NCBI GenBank assembly: GCA_934454215.1
Contig: CAKSGG010000057.1
Coordinates: forward strand, 1 to 19,962
From: an uncultured Clostridia bacterium
Lineage (GTDB): Bacteria; Bacillota; Clostridia; UBA1381
Direction of reading: 5' to 3'
Length of the DNA: 19,962 nucleotides
In this document: in pieces, positions 6,807-14,404 of the stretch
Layout of the letters: each line of letters starts with the position of its first letter
Numbering within the stretch: the stretch's first letter is position 1
Position numbers and translations under genes: made by a program
The notes under the pieces: model-generated
What the model was told of the DNA's origin: nothing
The model's database searches: none
The model's input: only the letters and a program-made list of their open reading frames with translations

Positions 6807-7595
6807 TTATTTTTTTACACAGATTTTATATTCTGTTCCCCAGTCAAATTCCGTTTCTGTGAGGTCTGCGTCAATACCGTCGTTTTTAACAACGTCAACT
6901 GCTTTTCTTACGGTGTTTTTGAAAAATGCAAGATTTCCGTTGATTTTGGTGCGTTCTTTAAGCTTTTTTGCTTTCGGCTTGTTCAGCATGTTACTGACAA
7001 GCTCTTCTGTATCGGCGGCGGAGAGCGAGTTTACGCATATGTTTTTTATAGCCTCAAATTGTGCGCTTTCACTTTTGAGCCGCAGTAATGCACGTGCGTG
7101 GCGTTCCGACAGATTGTAGTCTCGTATAAGCTTTCGTATCATGGGCGAGAGCCGCAGAAGCCTTAATTTATTTGCAACGCTTGACGGACTTTTTCCCATT
7201 TTTTCTGCAACCTCCGTTTGCGTCATACCCTGTTCGTGTATCAGCCGTTCATAGCTTTGCGCTATTTCGAAAAATGTTAAATCCTCCCGCTGCAAATTTT
7301 CGAGAAGTGAAAGAATGGCGCTTTTCTTTTCATCGCTTTTTATTATTATTGCGGGAATTTTTTCAAGCCCTGCAAGCTGTGCCGCACGGAAACGCCTTTC
7401 CCCCGAAACAAGCTCATATCCGCCGCTGCATTTGCGGACTGTTACGGGCTGCAACAGTCCGAACTCCATTATGGAATTTTTCAGCTCGGTAAGCCCCTCA
7501 TCGTCAAAATATTGGCGGGGCTGATATTTGTTGGGCGCAATATCGTCAAGCGGTATTTCAACAAAAGCCGTATTCTTTTTAAATATATTTGTCAT
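6807..7595 (-). CDS. noc: ParB-family protein, probably nucleoid occlusion protein Noc
   Basis: A 262-residue ParB/Spo0J/Noc family protein: a CTP-switched clamp that loads at specific DNA sites. The ParB N domain spans about 12-85, with NKYQPR and the CTP-binding box GERRFRAAQ (65-73), and ENLQREDL follows at 99-106. The helix-turn-helix is at about 124-148 (TQTEVAEKMGKSPSSVANKL), then LSERHARALLRL. The SSVANKLRLLRL and ERHARALLRL stretches and its position after rsmG favour Noc, which blocks division over the nucleoid, over chromosomal ParB. No parA/soj gene is adjacent, and I see no parS site or Noc-binding palindrome in the window. The N-terminus is short and lacks an obvious amphipathic membrane helix of the Bacillus Noc type. 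The ATG has AAAGGAGA well placed. Confidence 0.82.
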   Translation of the reverse strand: MTNIFKKNTAFVEIPLDDIAPNKYQPRQYFDDEGLTELKNSIMEFGLLQPVTVRKCSGGYELVSGERRFRAAQLAGLEKIPAIIIKSDEKKSAILSLLENLQREDLTFFEIAQSYERLIHEQGMTQTEVAEKMGKSPSSVANKLRLLRLSPMIRKLIRDYNLSERHARALLRLKSESAQFEAIKNICVNSLSAADTEELVSNMLNKPKAKKLKERTKINGNLAFFKNTVRKAVDVVKNDGIDADLTETEFDWGTEYKICVKK

Positions 7596-7623
7596 AGGAT
7601 TATCTCCTTTATTTTTTATATAC

Positions 7624-7748
7624 GGGGTTTTTTAAGGGGCTTGGAAACGCAGCCCCTTAAAATTGTTCCCCTCGGTGGTGGAAGGTGTAAGACATTCTTG
7701 GGGGTAGATGGTTGCCCATCTGTTAGGTACTGTTGTCTTACAAGTTCC
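7624..7748 (-). ncRNA. Structured leader RNA of noc (class not recognised)
   Basis: Between the promoter at 7749-7754 and the noc start lies a leader of about 147 nt with two complex hairpins on the minus strand. The first domain is closed by GGAA/TTCC (7748-7745 with 7683-7680) and GTAAGACA/TGTCTTAC (7741-7734 with 7694-7687). Inside is a 6 bp stem AGATGG/CCATCT capped by a GCAA tetraloop (7721-7706). The second is a perfect 12 bp stem TTTTAAGGGGCT/AGCCCCTTAAAA (7662-7651 with 7641-7630) flanked by GGGG and CCCC, which can extend or compete with it. No strong U-tract follows. It matches no riboswitch or small RNA that I can recall. It may regulate noc or be a separate small RNA. Confidence 0.5.
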
Positions 7749-7754
7749 ATTATA
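7749..7754 (-). promoter_or_regulatory. Extended -10 promoter of noc
   Basis: TATAAT on the minus strand, preceded by TG one base upstream (TGGTATAAT), an extended -10. The best -35 at 17 bases is only TTTATT and falls inside the rsmG terminator, so promoter strength would rest on the extended -10. The predicted start is near 7742, immediately before the structured leader. Confidence 0.65.
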
Positions 7755-7770
7755 CCATAAATTCCCAAAA

Positions 7771-7806
7771 AATAAAGCAAATTCGTATTACAGAATTTGC
7801 TTTATT
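7771..7806 (-). terminator. Intrinsic terminator of rsmG
   Basis: Perfect 14 bp inverted repeat: AATAAAGCAAATTC (7771-7784) with GAATTTGCTTTATT (7793-7806), 8-base loop, followed on the minus strand by TTTTTTGGG. It lies 8 nt past the rsmG stop at 7815 and separates the glmM-rsmG unit from noc. Confidence 0.9.
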
Positions 7807-7814
7807 AAGACAAA

Positions 7815-8549
7815 TTATTTATTTTTCGACAGATTATAACAAGTTTCGATAGGGGATTTTATTGCAATACCGGGCTTACGGGGATATTTTGACGGAGTAC
7901 GTCGCACTTTTTTTATAATAATTATCTTGTGTGACAGGTCAGAGTATGGGATTTTCGCCTCAAAAACATCTTCAACCTCACCGCCCAGAATATGAATTGC
8001 TTTTTTTGCGTCTTTCAGTTCATCATCAGCAAGCGGTCCTTTCAATGCAAGAAAATATCCGCCGACCTTAACAAAAGGCAGACACCACTCCGCAAGCACA
8101 CGCAGATTTGCAACCGCTCGTGCCGCCGCCGTATCAAATTTTTCGCGGTATTTTATATTCATGCCAAAATCCTCGGCTCTGCCATGCACAAATTCAACGC
8201 CTTCAAGCGACAGTTCTTTGGCCGCCGCTTTTAAAAAGTTAATTCTTTTATTGAGCGAATCGAGCAGAGTGAGCTGTATTTCAGGCTTGACTGTTTTTAA
8301 AACCAATCCCGGAAAACCTGCGCCCGTGCCTACGTCTATAACACTGCCGTTTACTTTATCTGTCAGCAGTGCCGTGAGCGAATCGAGAAAATGCTTTACT
8401 GCGATTTCCTCGTCGTCCGTTATAGCCGTAAGATTTATTTTTTCGTTCCATTCCTGCAAAAGATGCCCGTATTTTTCAAGCTGTTCAAGCTGACCGTCTG
8501 AAATACCGATACCCATTTCTTCACAGCCTTGTTTTAATATCCGTTTCAA
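7815..8549 (-). CDS. rsmG: 16S rRNA (guanine-N7) methyltransferase RsmG
   Basis: Methylates N7 of G527 in 16S rRNA (E. coli numbering) using S-adenosylmethionine; formerly called GidB. The 244-residue length is usual. Key blocks are WNEKINLTAI (34-43), HFLDSL (53-58), the SAM loop VIDVGTGAGFPGL (70-82), LLDSLNKRINFL, the FDTAAARAVANL motif and the C-terminal RRTPSKYPRKPG. The start is TTG at 8549, chosen because AAAGGGG lies 8 nt ahead and the encoded N-terminus gives the normal family length; the first internal ATG would remove part of the conserved N-terminal helix. It is 17 nt after glmM and probably cotranscribed with it. In many Firmicutes it follows mnmG; here glmM takes that place. Confidence 0.95.
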   Translation of the reverse strand: MKRILKQGCEEMGIGISDGQLEQLEKYGHLLQEWNEKINLTAITDDEEIAVKHFLDSLTALLTDKVNGSVIDVGTGAGFPGLVLKTVKPEIQLTLLDSLNKRINFLKAAAKELSLEGVEFVHGRAEDFGMNIKYREKFDTAAARAVANLRVLAEWCLPFVKVGGYFLALKGPLADDELKDAKKAIHILGGEVEDVFEAKIPYSDLSHKIIIIKKVRRTPSKYPRKPGIAIKSPIETCYNLSKNK

Positions 8550-8566
8550 ATCTATTTCCCCTTTTA

Positions 8567-9916
8567 TCAGCCGAGTAATTTCTCAATCATATCCGCAAGC
8601 TCATGCGCTTTTTTGCTTATGTAGTCAATGTCTGCGCCTTCAATCATAACTCTTACAAGCGGTTCTGTACCCGACGGTCTTATAAGTACCCGTCCTTCGC
8701 CTGCAAATTCGTCCTCAAGAGCCTTGCACGCTGCGGCGATTTGCTCGTTCTCCATATACTTGTTTTTATTTTCAAGCTTAACCCTTGCATTAACAAGCAC
8801 CTGCGGCATAACCTTAACAATTGAAGCCGCCTCAGAAGCCTTCATGCCCGTCTTTTTCAGCACCGATAAGAATTGCAGTGCGCTTACAAGCCCGTCTCCC
8901 GTAGTGTTATGGTCAAGGAAAATAATATGACCGCTCTGCTCGCCGCCGATATTATAGCCGTTTGCAAGCATTTCTTCAAGAACGTATCTGTCGCCGACCT
9001 TTGTTTTCGGAATATTTATTTCCATTTTTTCTCCGGCAATAAATAAGCCGAGATTACTCATGACTGTGGCAACAAGTGTGTTCTGTTTCAGCTTGCCCTG
9101 TGACTTCATATAATTTGCGCATACCGCCATAACTTGGTCGCCGTCGATAATATTTCCGTTTTCGTCAACGGCTAACATTCTGTCTGCGTCACCGTCGAAC
9201 GCAATACCGACATCAGCACCGATTGACGTAACGTATGCCTGCAAGCTTTCCATATGAGTAGAACCGCACTGACGGTTAATATTTACGCCGTCGGGCGTAT
9301 TGTGAATTGCCTCGACGTCCGCACCAAGCTTATTAAGCGCCTTGAATGCTGTCTGATAGCTTGCACCGTTTGCGCAGTCAACGGCTATTTTTAAACCGTC
9401 AAGCTTACAGTCTATTGTGGAGCATGCAAAAGAAACATAGTCTTCAACCGCATTATGATTTGCGCTTACGTAACCGACTGCGCCGTGAGTCGGCAAATCT
9501 GATATTTGCTTTTCGCCGAGAATATACTGCTCGATTTCGTCCTCGATGCTGTCCGACAGCTTATATCCGTCACCGTTGAAAAATTTGATTCCGTTATACT
9601 CGCACGGGTTATGTGACGCTGAAATGACAACGCCTGCGTCTGCCTTATAAAGACGTGTCAGATATGCTACTGCCGGAGTGGGGATTATTCCGAGGGGAAT
9701 AACCTTTGCGCCCATTGAGCAAAGCCCTGCCGTAAGAGCGGCTTCAAGCATATCGCCTGATTTTCTTGTGTCTTTTCCTATCAGAATCCTCGGTCTTTTG
9801 GAAGTATGCTTTGTAAGAACATATGCTCCGCACTGTCCCGTAAGAAATGCAAGCTGTGCGGTAAGCTCCTTATTTGCAATACCTCTGATACCGTCTGTTC
9901 CGAATAATTTACCCAT
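8567..9916 (-). CDS. glmM: Phosphoglucosamine mutase
   Basis: Converts glucosamine 6-phosphate to glucosamine 1-phosphate, feeding UDP-GlcNAc for peptidoglycan. The 449-residue length matches the family (about 448). It begins with GKLFGTDGIRG. The phosphoserine loop is ISASHNP with Ser101, the Mg-binding loop is FDGDADR (Asp241, 243, 245), and the sugar-phosphate site is RPSGTEP near the C-terminus. GGEQSGH, the substrate loop of this subfamily, is also present. A TTG three codons upstream is in frame, but it abuts AAAGGA; the ATG at 9916 is correctly spaced and starts the conserved MGKLFGTDG. It heads a two-gene unit with rsmG from the promoter at 9972-10000. Confidence 0.97.
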   Translation of the reverse strand: MGKLFGTDGIRGIANKELTAQLAFLTGQCGAYVLTKHTSKRPRILIGKDTRKSGDMLEAALTAGLCSMGAKVIPLGIIPTPAVAYLTRLYKADAGVVISASHNPCEYNGIKFFNGDGYKLSDSIEDEIEQYILGEKQISDLPTHGAVGYVSANHNAVEDYVSFACSTIDCKLDGLKIAVDCANGASYQTAFKALNKLGADVEAIHNTPDGVNINRQCGSTHMESLQAYVTSIGADVGIAFDGDADRMLAVDENGNIIDGDQVMAVCANYMKSQGKLKQNTLVATVMSNLGLFIAGEKMEINIPKTKVGDRYVLEEMLANGYNIGGEQSGHIIFLDHNTTGDGLVSALQFLSVLKKTGMKASEAASIVKVMPQVLVNARVKLENKNKYMENEQIAAACKALEDEFAGEGRVLIRPSGTEPLVRVMIEGADIDYISKKAHELADMIEKLLG

Positions 9917-9971
9917 TGTAATCAATCCTTTCTTATATATCGGTTATCCACACATTAATAACTCATCTTAT

Positions 9972-10000
9972 ATTATATAATAAAATACAGCAAATGTAAA
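9972..10000 (-). promoter_or_regulatory. Sigma-A promoter of glmM-rsmG
   Basis: TTTACA (10000-9995), 17-base spacer, TATAAT (9977-9972) on the minus strand. The predicted start is near 9965, giving a leader of about 48 nt before the glmM ATG. It has the same -35 and -10 hexamers and spacing as the aroE promoter. Confidence 0.82.
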
Positions 10001-10056
10001 CAATAATTTTAAAATTTCGTATTATATATTAAATTATATTTAAGGAGGTGATACAT

Positions 10057-10542
10057 ATGGAGTACAACAGAAACGCCGCAGTTGCATATGCAAGGAAGTG
10101 GGCGTACGCAAGAAACCCCAAATATTATGATTTTTCGGAAATAGGGGGGAACTGTACAAATTTTGCGTCGCAGTGCATTTATGCAGGGAGCGGAGTTATG
10201 AACTATACGCCGACATACGGCTGGTATTATATCAGCGTAAACAACAGAGCGCCTGCGTGGACGGGCGTAAACGAGCTGTACAGATTTCTGACAACAAATC
10301 GCGGAAGCGGTCCGCAGGGGAGAGTTGTCGGGCTTGATGAAATTGAGGAGGGAGACGTTATTCAGCTAAGGTTTTACGGGAGTGATAAATTTGACCATAC
10401 GCCGGTTGTTACCGATGTTGGAGACCGTACTCCCGATACAATTCAGATAGCCGCAAATTCGAGAGACAGCCTTTGCCGTCCGCTGTCGAGCTATAATTAT
10501 GCGGAGCTCAGACCGATTCACATATTTAATGTCAATCCGTAA
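10057..10542 (+). CDS. Amidase_6 (putative amidase) domain protein
   Basis: A 161-residue stand-alone Amidase_6 domain, a papain-like (NlpC/CHAP-related) Cys-His hydrolase fold found mostly in spore-forming Firmicutes. Visible are AVAYARKWA, the catalytic GGNCTNFASQC with Cys33, GWYYI, the EGDVIQL strand (about 98-104) and the catalytic FDHTPVV with His114. No signal peptide or membrane segment is present, so it would act in the cytoplasm, mother cell or forespore unless released by lysis. A GTG at 10048 is in frame, but it overlaps AAGGAGG; the ATG at 10057 has ideal spacing. It is a single plus-strand gene, divergent from glmM and convergent with clpC. The substrate (peptidoglycan cross-bridge or other amide) is unknown. 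Confidence 0.85.
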   Translation: MEYNRNAAVAYARKWAYARNPKYYDFSEIGGNCTNFASQCIYAGSGVMNYTPTYGWYYISVNNRAPAWTGVNELYRFLTTNRGSGPQGRVVGLDEIEEGDVIQLRFYGSDKFDHTPVVTDVGDRTPDTIQIAANSRDSLCRPLSSYNYAELRPIHIFNVNP

Positions 10543-10543
10543 A

Positions 10544-10567
10544 AAAAGGGGGCATATGCCCCCTTTT
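10544..10567. terminator. Bidirectional terminator shared by the amidase gene and clpC
   Basis: A perfect 24 bp palindrome AAAAGGGGGCATATGCCCCCTTTT, 1 nt after the plus-strand stop and 5 nt from the clpC stop at 10573. It is followed by TTTT on the plus strand and, including the flanking A-tract, seven T on the minus strand. It serves both convergent genes and is stronger for clpC. Confidence 0.92.
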
Positions 10568-10572
10568 CCCGG

Positions 10573-13014
10573 TTATTTGGTTACTGTAAACTTATCGTCT
10601 TTAAAGTCAACCGTAACCTTGTCGCCTTTTATGATATTGCCGTTAATGATTTCCTCGCTGAGCAAATCCTCAACCTTGCTCTGGATTGCACGCCTTAACG
10701 GTCTTGCGCCGTATACAGGGTCAAATCCGACCTTTGCAAGCTGTTTAACTGCGTCGTCCGTAAATTCAACGTCGTATTCATTTTCAGTCATTCTCTTTTT
10801 CAGACTGTTAAGCATAAGCTTTGCAATCTCCATGATGTTTTCTTCGGTTAGTCTGTCAAATACGATAATTTCGTCTATTCTGTTCAAAAACTCCGGCTTA
10901 AAGGCTCTCTTGACCTCTTCCATTACCTTGCTTTCTATGCGTTCATGCTCGCTCAAGTCTTTGCCGCCGTCTTTATCGCTCGAATTAAATCCAAGCTTTG
11001 AGTGCATATTGCCGAGTATTTCCTTTGCGCCCAGATTAGATGTCATTATAATAACTGTGTTTTTAAAGTCAACCTTTCTGCCCTGTGCGTCTGTCAGAAT
11101 ACCGTCGTCAAGAATTTGCAGCAGAATGTTGAACACATCGGGGTGCGCTTTTTCGATTTCATCAAACAGGATTACCGAGTACGGATGCTTTCTGATACGC
11201 TCCGTAAGCTGTCCGCCTTCCTCAAAGCCTACATATCCCGGAGGCGAACCGATGAATTTTGACACTGCGTGTTTCTCCATGTATTCGGACATATCAACTC
11301 TGATAAGTGCGTTTTCACTGCCGAACATGACATCGGCAAGAGTTTTTGACAGCTCCGTTTTACCTACGCCCGTAGGCCCTAAGAACAGGAACGAACCGAT
11401 AGGACGTTTCGGGTCTTTAAGTCCGGCTCTGCCTCGCTTAATAGCCTTTGCAACTGCCGTAACCGCTTTATCCTGACCGATTACACGTGCATGAAGTAAG
11501 TCTTCGAGCTTTCTCAGCTTTTCGGCTTCGCCCTCTTTCAGACTTGCCGCAGGAATGTGAGTCCAGTCCGCAAGAATATCGGCAATATCATCTTCGTTTA
11601 TGACAAGCTCCGATGAAGTGCCTGTTCCTTTCCATTCTTTTGTATCCTTGTCAATCTGCTCTTTTAGTGCCTTTTCCTCATCACGCAGCTTTGCAGCTTT
11701 TTCAAAATCCTGTGAAATTATTGCTTCTTCCTTTTCGCTGCGGATTTTGTCAAGGCGTGCATTGTTTGCCTGAAGATTATCAGGCTCTGTCTGCGATGAC
11801 AAACGTTTCTTTGATGAAGCCTCGTCAATCAGGTCGATAGCCTTATCGGGCAGAAATCTGTCGCTGATATACCGTGCCGACAGTGATGCCGCCGCATTCA
11901 GCGCCTCATCGGTGATGTGCACACCGTGATGTGCCTCGTATTTATCACGTATACCTTTCAGTATTTCCACAGTTTCCTCGATTGTAGGCTCGCCGACCGT
12001 TACCGGCTGGAAACGTCTTTCGAGAGCGGCGTCCTTTTCGATATATTTCTTATATTCTTTCAGTGTGGTTGCGCCGATAAGCTGTAATTCTCCTCTTGCA
12101 AGGAACGGCTTTAATATATTCGATGCGTCAAGAGTACCCTCTGCACCGCCTGCGCCTACGATTGTATGCAATTCATCAATGAACAGAATAACGCTGTCAT
12201 CGTTAATTACTTCGTCAATGGCTTCTTTCATTCTTTCCTCAAATTCGCCCCTGTATTTTGTACCGGCAATCATAGCCGACAAATCAAGAGCAACAATTCT
12301 TTTGTTTTTCAGCGGTTCCGGGACGTTACCCTGAACAATTCTCTGTGCAAGACCCTCAACAACCGCAGTTTTACCTACGCCCGGTTCACCTATAAGGCAA
12401 GGGTTATTCTTTGTACGTCTTGACAAAATTTGGATAACCCTGTCAATTTCGTGACTTCTTCCCACAACGGGGTCGAATTTATCCTCTCTTGCCATTTGAG
12501 TTAAATCTCTGCCGAATTTGTTTACGTTCGGTGTATTTCCGTTTTCGTGAGCAGCTCCCTTTGATGAGTCTGCGCCCTTTGGTATATTTTTCATCATTTC
12601 GCCGTAAAGCGAGCCTATATCGGGTACAAGCATTTCAAGAATTTTTGCGCCAACGCCGTCACCGTCGCGAATCAAGCCTATAAGTATATGCTCAGTTCCG
12701 ATGTAGCTGTGACCCAATTCTCTTGCCGCTTCCGCACTCATTTCCAATATTCTCTTACTTCTCGGAGTTATCGGAAGTTCCGTATTCTGCGGCAAAGGCA
12801 TACCAGTACCGACATATCTTTCAATTTTTTCTTCAATTTTTTCGGCAGTTACGGAACGGGATTCAAGCAATTCATGCGCTATACCATCCTGCTCCTTTAC
12901 CAGTCCGAGCAAAATATGCTCGCTGCCTATATAATTATGACCCATTTTTACTGCGCTGTCATGCGCCTCATTCAAAGCCATTCTGGCTCTTTCCGTAAAA
13001 TTCGAGAACAACAT
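10573..13014 (-). CDS. clpC: ATP-dependent Clp protease ATP-binding subunit ClpC
   Basis: Class I Hsp100 unfoldase that feeds substrates, including arginine-phosphorylated proteins, into ClpP. 813 residues. The N domain is two Clp repeats (about 3-145: FTERARMAL, GSEHILLGL, IGTEHILIGL). AAA1 has GEPGVGKTA (about 209-217) and ILFIDELHTIVGAG. A UVR motif in the middle domain (about 421-453) is where McsB and MecA-type adaptors act. AAA2 has GPTGVGKTE (about 546-554) and DEIEKAHPDVFNILLQILDDG. The loop KLGFN (about 673-677) supplies the LGF tripeptide expected for ClpP docking. An ATG three codons upstream abuts AAAGGA; I prefer the ATG at 13014. It is the last gene of the CtsR operon, 18 nt after mcsB. 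Confidence 0.97.
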   Translation of the reverse strand: MLFSNFTERARMALNEAHDSAVKMGHNYIGSEHILLGLVKEQDGIAHELLESRSVTAEKIEEKIERYVGTGMPLPQNTELPITPRSKRILEMSAEAARELGHSYIGTEHILIGLIRDGDGVGAKILEMLVPDIGSLYGEMMKNIPKGADSSKGAAHENGNTPNVNKFGRDLTQMAREDKFDPVVGRSHEIDRVIQILSRRTKNNPCLIGEPGVGKTAVVEGLAQRIVQGNVPEPLKNKRIVALDLSAMIAGTKYRGEFEERMKEAIDEVINDDSVILFIDELHTIVGAGGAEGTLDASNILKPFLARGELQLIGATTLKEYKKYIEKDAALERRFQPVTVGEPTIEETVEILKGIRDKYEAHHGVHITDEALNAAASLSARYISDRFLPDKAIDLIDEASSKKRLSSQTEPDNLQANNARLDKIRSEKEEAIISQDFEKAAKLRDEEKALKEQIDKDTKEWKGTGTSSELVINEDDIADILADWTHIPAASLKEGEAEKLRKLEDLLHARVIGQDKAVTAVAKAIKRGRAGLKDPKRPIGSFLFLGPTGVGKTELSKTLADVMFGSENALIRVDMSEYMEKHAVSKFIGSPPGYVGFEEGGQLTERIRKHPYSVILFDEIEKAHPDVFNILLQILDDGILTDAQGRKVDFKNTVIIMTSNLGAKEILGNMHSKLGFNSSDKDGGKDLSEHERIESKVMEEVKRAFKPEFLNRIDEIIVFDRLTEENIMEIAKLMLNSLKKRMTENEYDVEFTDDAVKQLAKVGFDPVYGARPLRRAIQSKVEDLLSEEIINGNIIKGDKVTVDFKDDKFTVTK

Positions 13015-13032
13015 AAAAATCATTCCTTTCGT

Positions 13033-14019
13033 TTATATATTTTCATTCAGATATTTCGCCCTTTTTCTGTCACGCTCGTGTGCGTCGTCTCCGCCCACGA
13101 ATGACGGGGTTATATTAATCATACATTCAAGCGGCGAAACCTTGCCTTTTTTGATTATTCCCATATTTTGCCCTAAAATTACATCACTGAGTAATTCTCT
13201 CGCTTCTGCGCTTTCCATTGTATAAGCGTATTTGAGCAAGCCGTATGAACGGAGAATTTTGTTTTTCAGATAATCGCCGTTCTTTTCTTCAAGCAGCTCT
13301 CTGGCACGCTTTTCGGAGTCTATAACCTGATTTACGACATGACTTAGCTTTTCGATTATTTCATGCTCGCTCAGTCCCATTGTTACTTGATTTGAAATCT
13401 GATACAGACAACCGTAAGCCTTTGTACCCTCGCCGTAAAGTCCTCTTACCGCAATACCCATATTGCCGACAGACGAGATAACACGCAAAATGTTGTTTGT
13501 CATTGTCAGTGCGGGCAAATGCAGCATAACCGACGCTCTCATGCCTGTTCCTGCGTTTGTAGGGCAGGCGGTCAGATAACCGAACTCATCATCGAATGCG
13601 TATGTCAGGCTTTCTTCGATTACGTCATCAACCTTTGAAGCCGTTTCGTAAGCTTCGTTAAGCTTGTTTCCGCTCTCTATGATTTGCAGTCTTATATGGT
13701 CCTCCTCCATAAGCATTATGCTCATGGTTCTGTCTTTGTTAATCATAACTGAGCGGTCAATACCCGTAACCATTTCGGGACTTATAAGATGTTCTTCCCT
13801 CAGCTTTTCTTTGTCGGCGTGAGACGCTGTGTTCAAATCTATAAACTCAAAATCCTTTGCAAGAGTTGAGTTTGAATTTATAACCGCATTTTTAATTTTA
13901 TCGGTAACTTCTTTTTTGTTTTTAAGCGATGCGGGGAAGGGAGTGCCTTCAAGGTTTCTTGCAAGACGTATTCTTGTTGAAACAACTATATCTGCGTCAT
14001 TATTTTTATACCATACCAT
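13033..14019 (-). CDS. mcsB: Protein-arginine kinase McsB
   Basis: Phosphorylates arginines on CtsR and on misfolded proteins, marking them for ClpCP. It belongs to the phosphagen-kinase fold. The 328-residue protein is shorter than the Bacillus enzyme (about 363): it begins close to the nucleotide-binding block STRIRLARN (14-22) and ends soon after the C-terminal motif. EEDHIR (105-110), the catalytic-loop CPTNAGTGMRAS (152-163), VRGLYGEG and ISNQVTMG are intact. The allosteric phosphoarginine-binding motif RDxxRA is present as RDRKRA (316-321). It starts 3 nt after mcsA, with GGAGGG upstream, so it is translationally linked to its activator. Confidence 0.97.
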   Translation of the reverse strand: MVWYKNNDADIVVSTRIRLARNLEGTPFPASLKNKKEVTDKIKNAVINSNSTLAKDFEFIDLNTASHADKEKLREEHLISPEMVTGIDRSVMINKDRTMSIMLMEEDHIRLQIIESGNKLNEAYETASKVDDVIEESLTYAFDDEFGYLTACPTNAGTGMRASVMLHLPALTMTNNILRVISSVGNMGIAVRGLYGEGTKAYGCLYQISNQVTMGLSEHEIIEKLSHVVNQVIDSEKRARELLEEKNGDYLKNKILRSYGLLKYAYTMESAEARELLSDVILGQNMGIIKKGKVSPLECMINITPSFVGGDDAHERDRKRAKYLNENI

Positions 14020-14022
14020 GAT

Positions 14023-14388
14023 TTAACCCTCCATTTCTCTTATCTGCTTATGCAGTTTTGCGGCTTCTTCGTAATTTTCGCTTTTTACAGCGTCTTTAAG
14101 CTGTGCCTTTAAATCCTCAAGCTGACGTTTGCGTTTCAGTTCCTCGCCCGATGCTGACGGAATTTTTCCGCTGTGGGACGATGTTGAGTGAATCTGTCTT
14201 AATGTTTCTTTCATGAACGGTCTGAATGTTTTGTAACATTCTCCGCAGCCCAGCTTGCCGGTGCGTTTAAAGTCATAAATTGTGCGTCCGCATACGGGGC
14301 AACGTTTTTCTTCCGAGGTGTTCAGCGGTGTGCCGAATACTCCGAAATCGTTCCATATTTCGTTAAATAAATCATTGAATAAATCCAT
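14023..14388 (-). CDS. mcsA: McsA-type activator of McsB, short form with a single zinc module
   Basis: McsA binds and activates McsB in the CtsR heat-shock circuit. This one has 121 residues against about 185 in Bacillus. Only one CxxC pair-of-pairs is present (CPVCG at 30-34 and CGECY at 48-52), matching the second zinc module of Bacillus McsA. The usual N-terminal CxxC module is absent and replaced by a short acidic/aromatic leader (DLFNDLFNEIWNDFG). The C-terminus is a UVR coiled coil (about 82-120, ENYEEAAKLHKQIREME). ATG at 14388 with AAAGGGG 9 nt upstream; an in-frame TTG ten codons earlier overlaps that region and is unlikely. It starts 16 nt after ctsR. Confidence 0.93.
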   Translation of the reverse strand: MDLFNDLFNEIWNDFGVFGTPLNTSEEKRCPVCGRTIYDFKRTGKLGCGECYKTFRPFMKETLRQIHSTSSHSGKIPSASGEELKRKRQLEDLKAQLKDAVKSENYEEAAKLHKQIREMEG

Positions 14389-14404
14389 TTTTAAAATCCC
14401 CTTT

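Noticed and set aside
7596..7814. parS or Noc-binding palindrome near noc
   Set aside because: I looked for TGTTTCACGTGAAACA and ATTTCCCGGGAAAT and close variants; the inverted repeats here are the rsmG terminator and RNA hairpins instead.
10499..11476. Long plus-strand open frame (325 codons) antisense to clpC
   Set aside because: It lies wholly opposite conserved clpC AAA2 codons, has no ribosome binding site, begins inside the amidase gene, and its Ser/Leu-rich product is typical of an antisense shadow.
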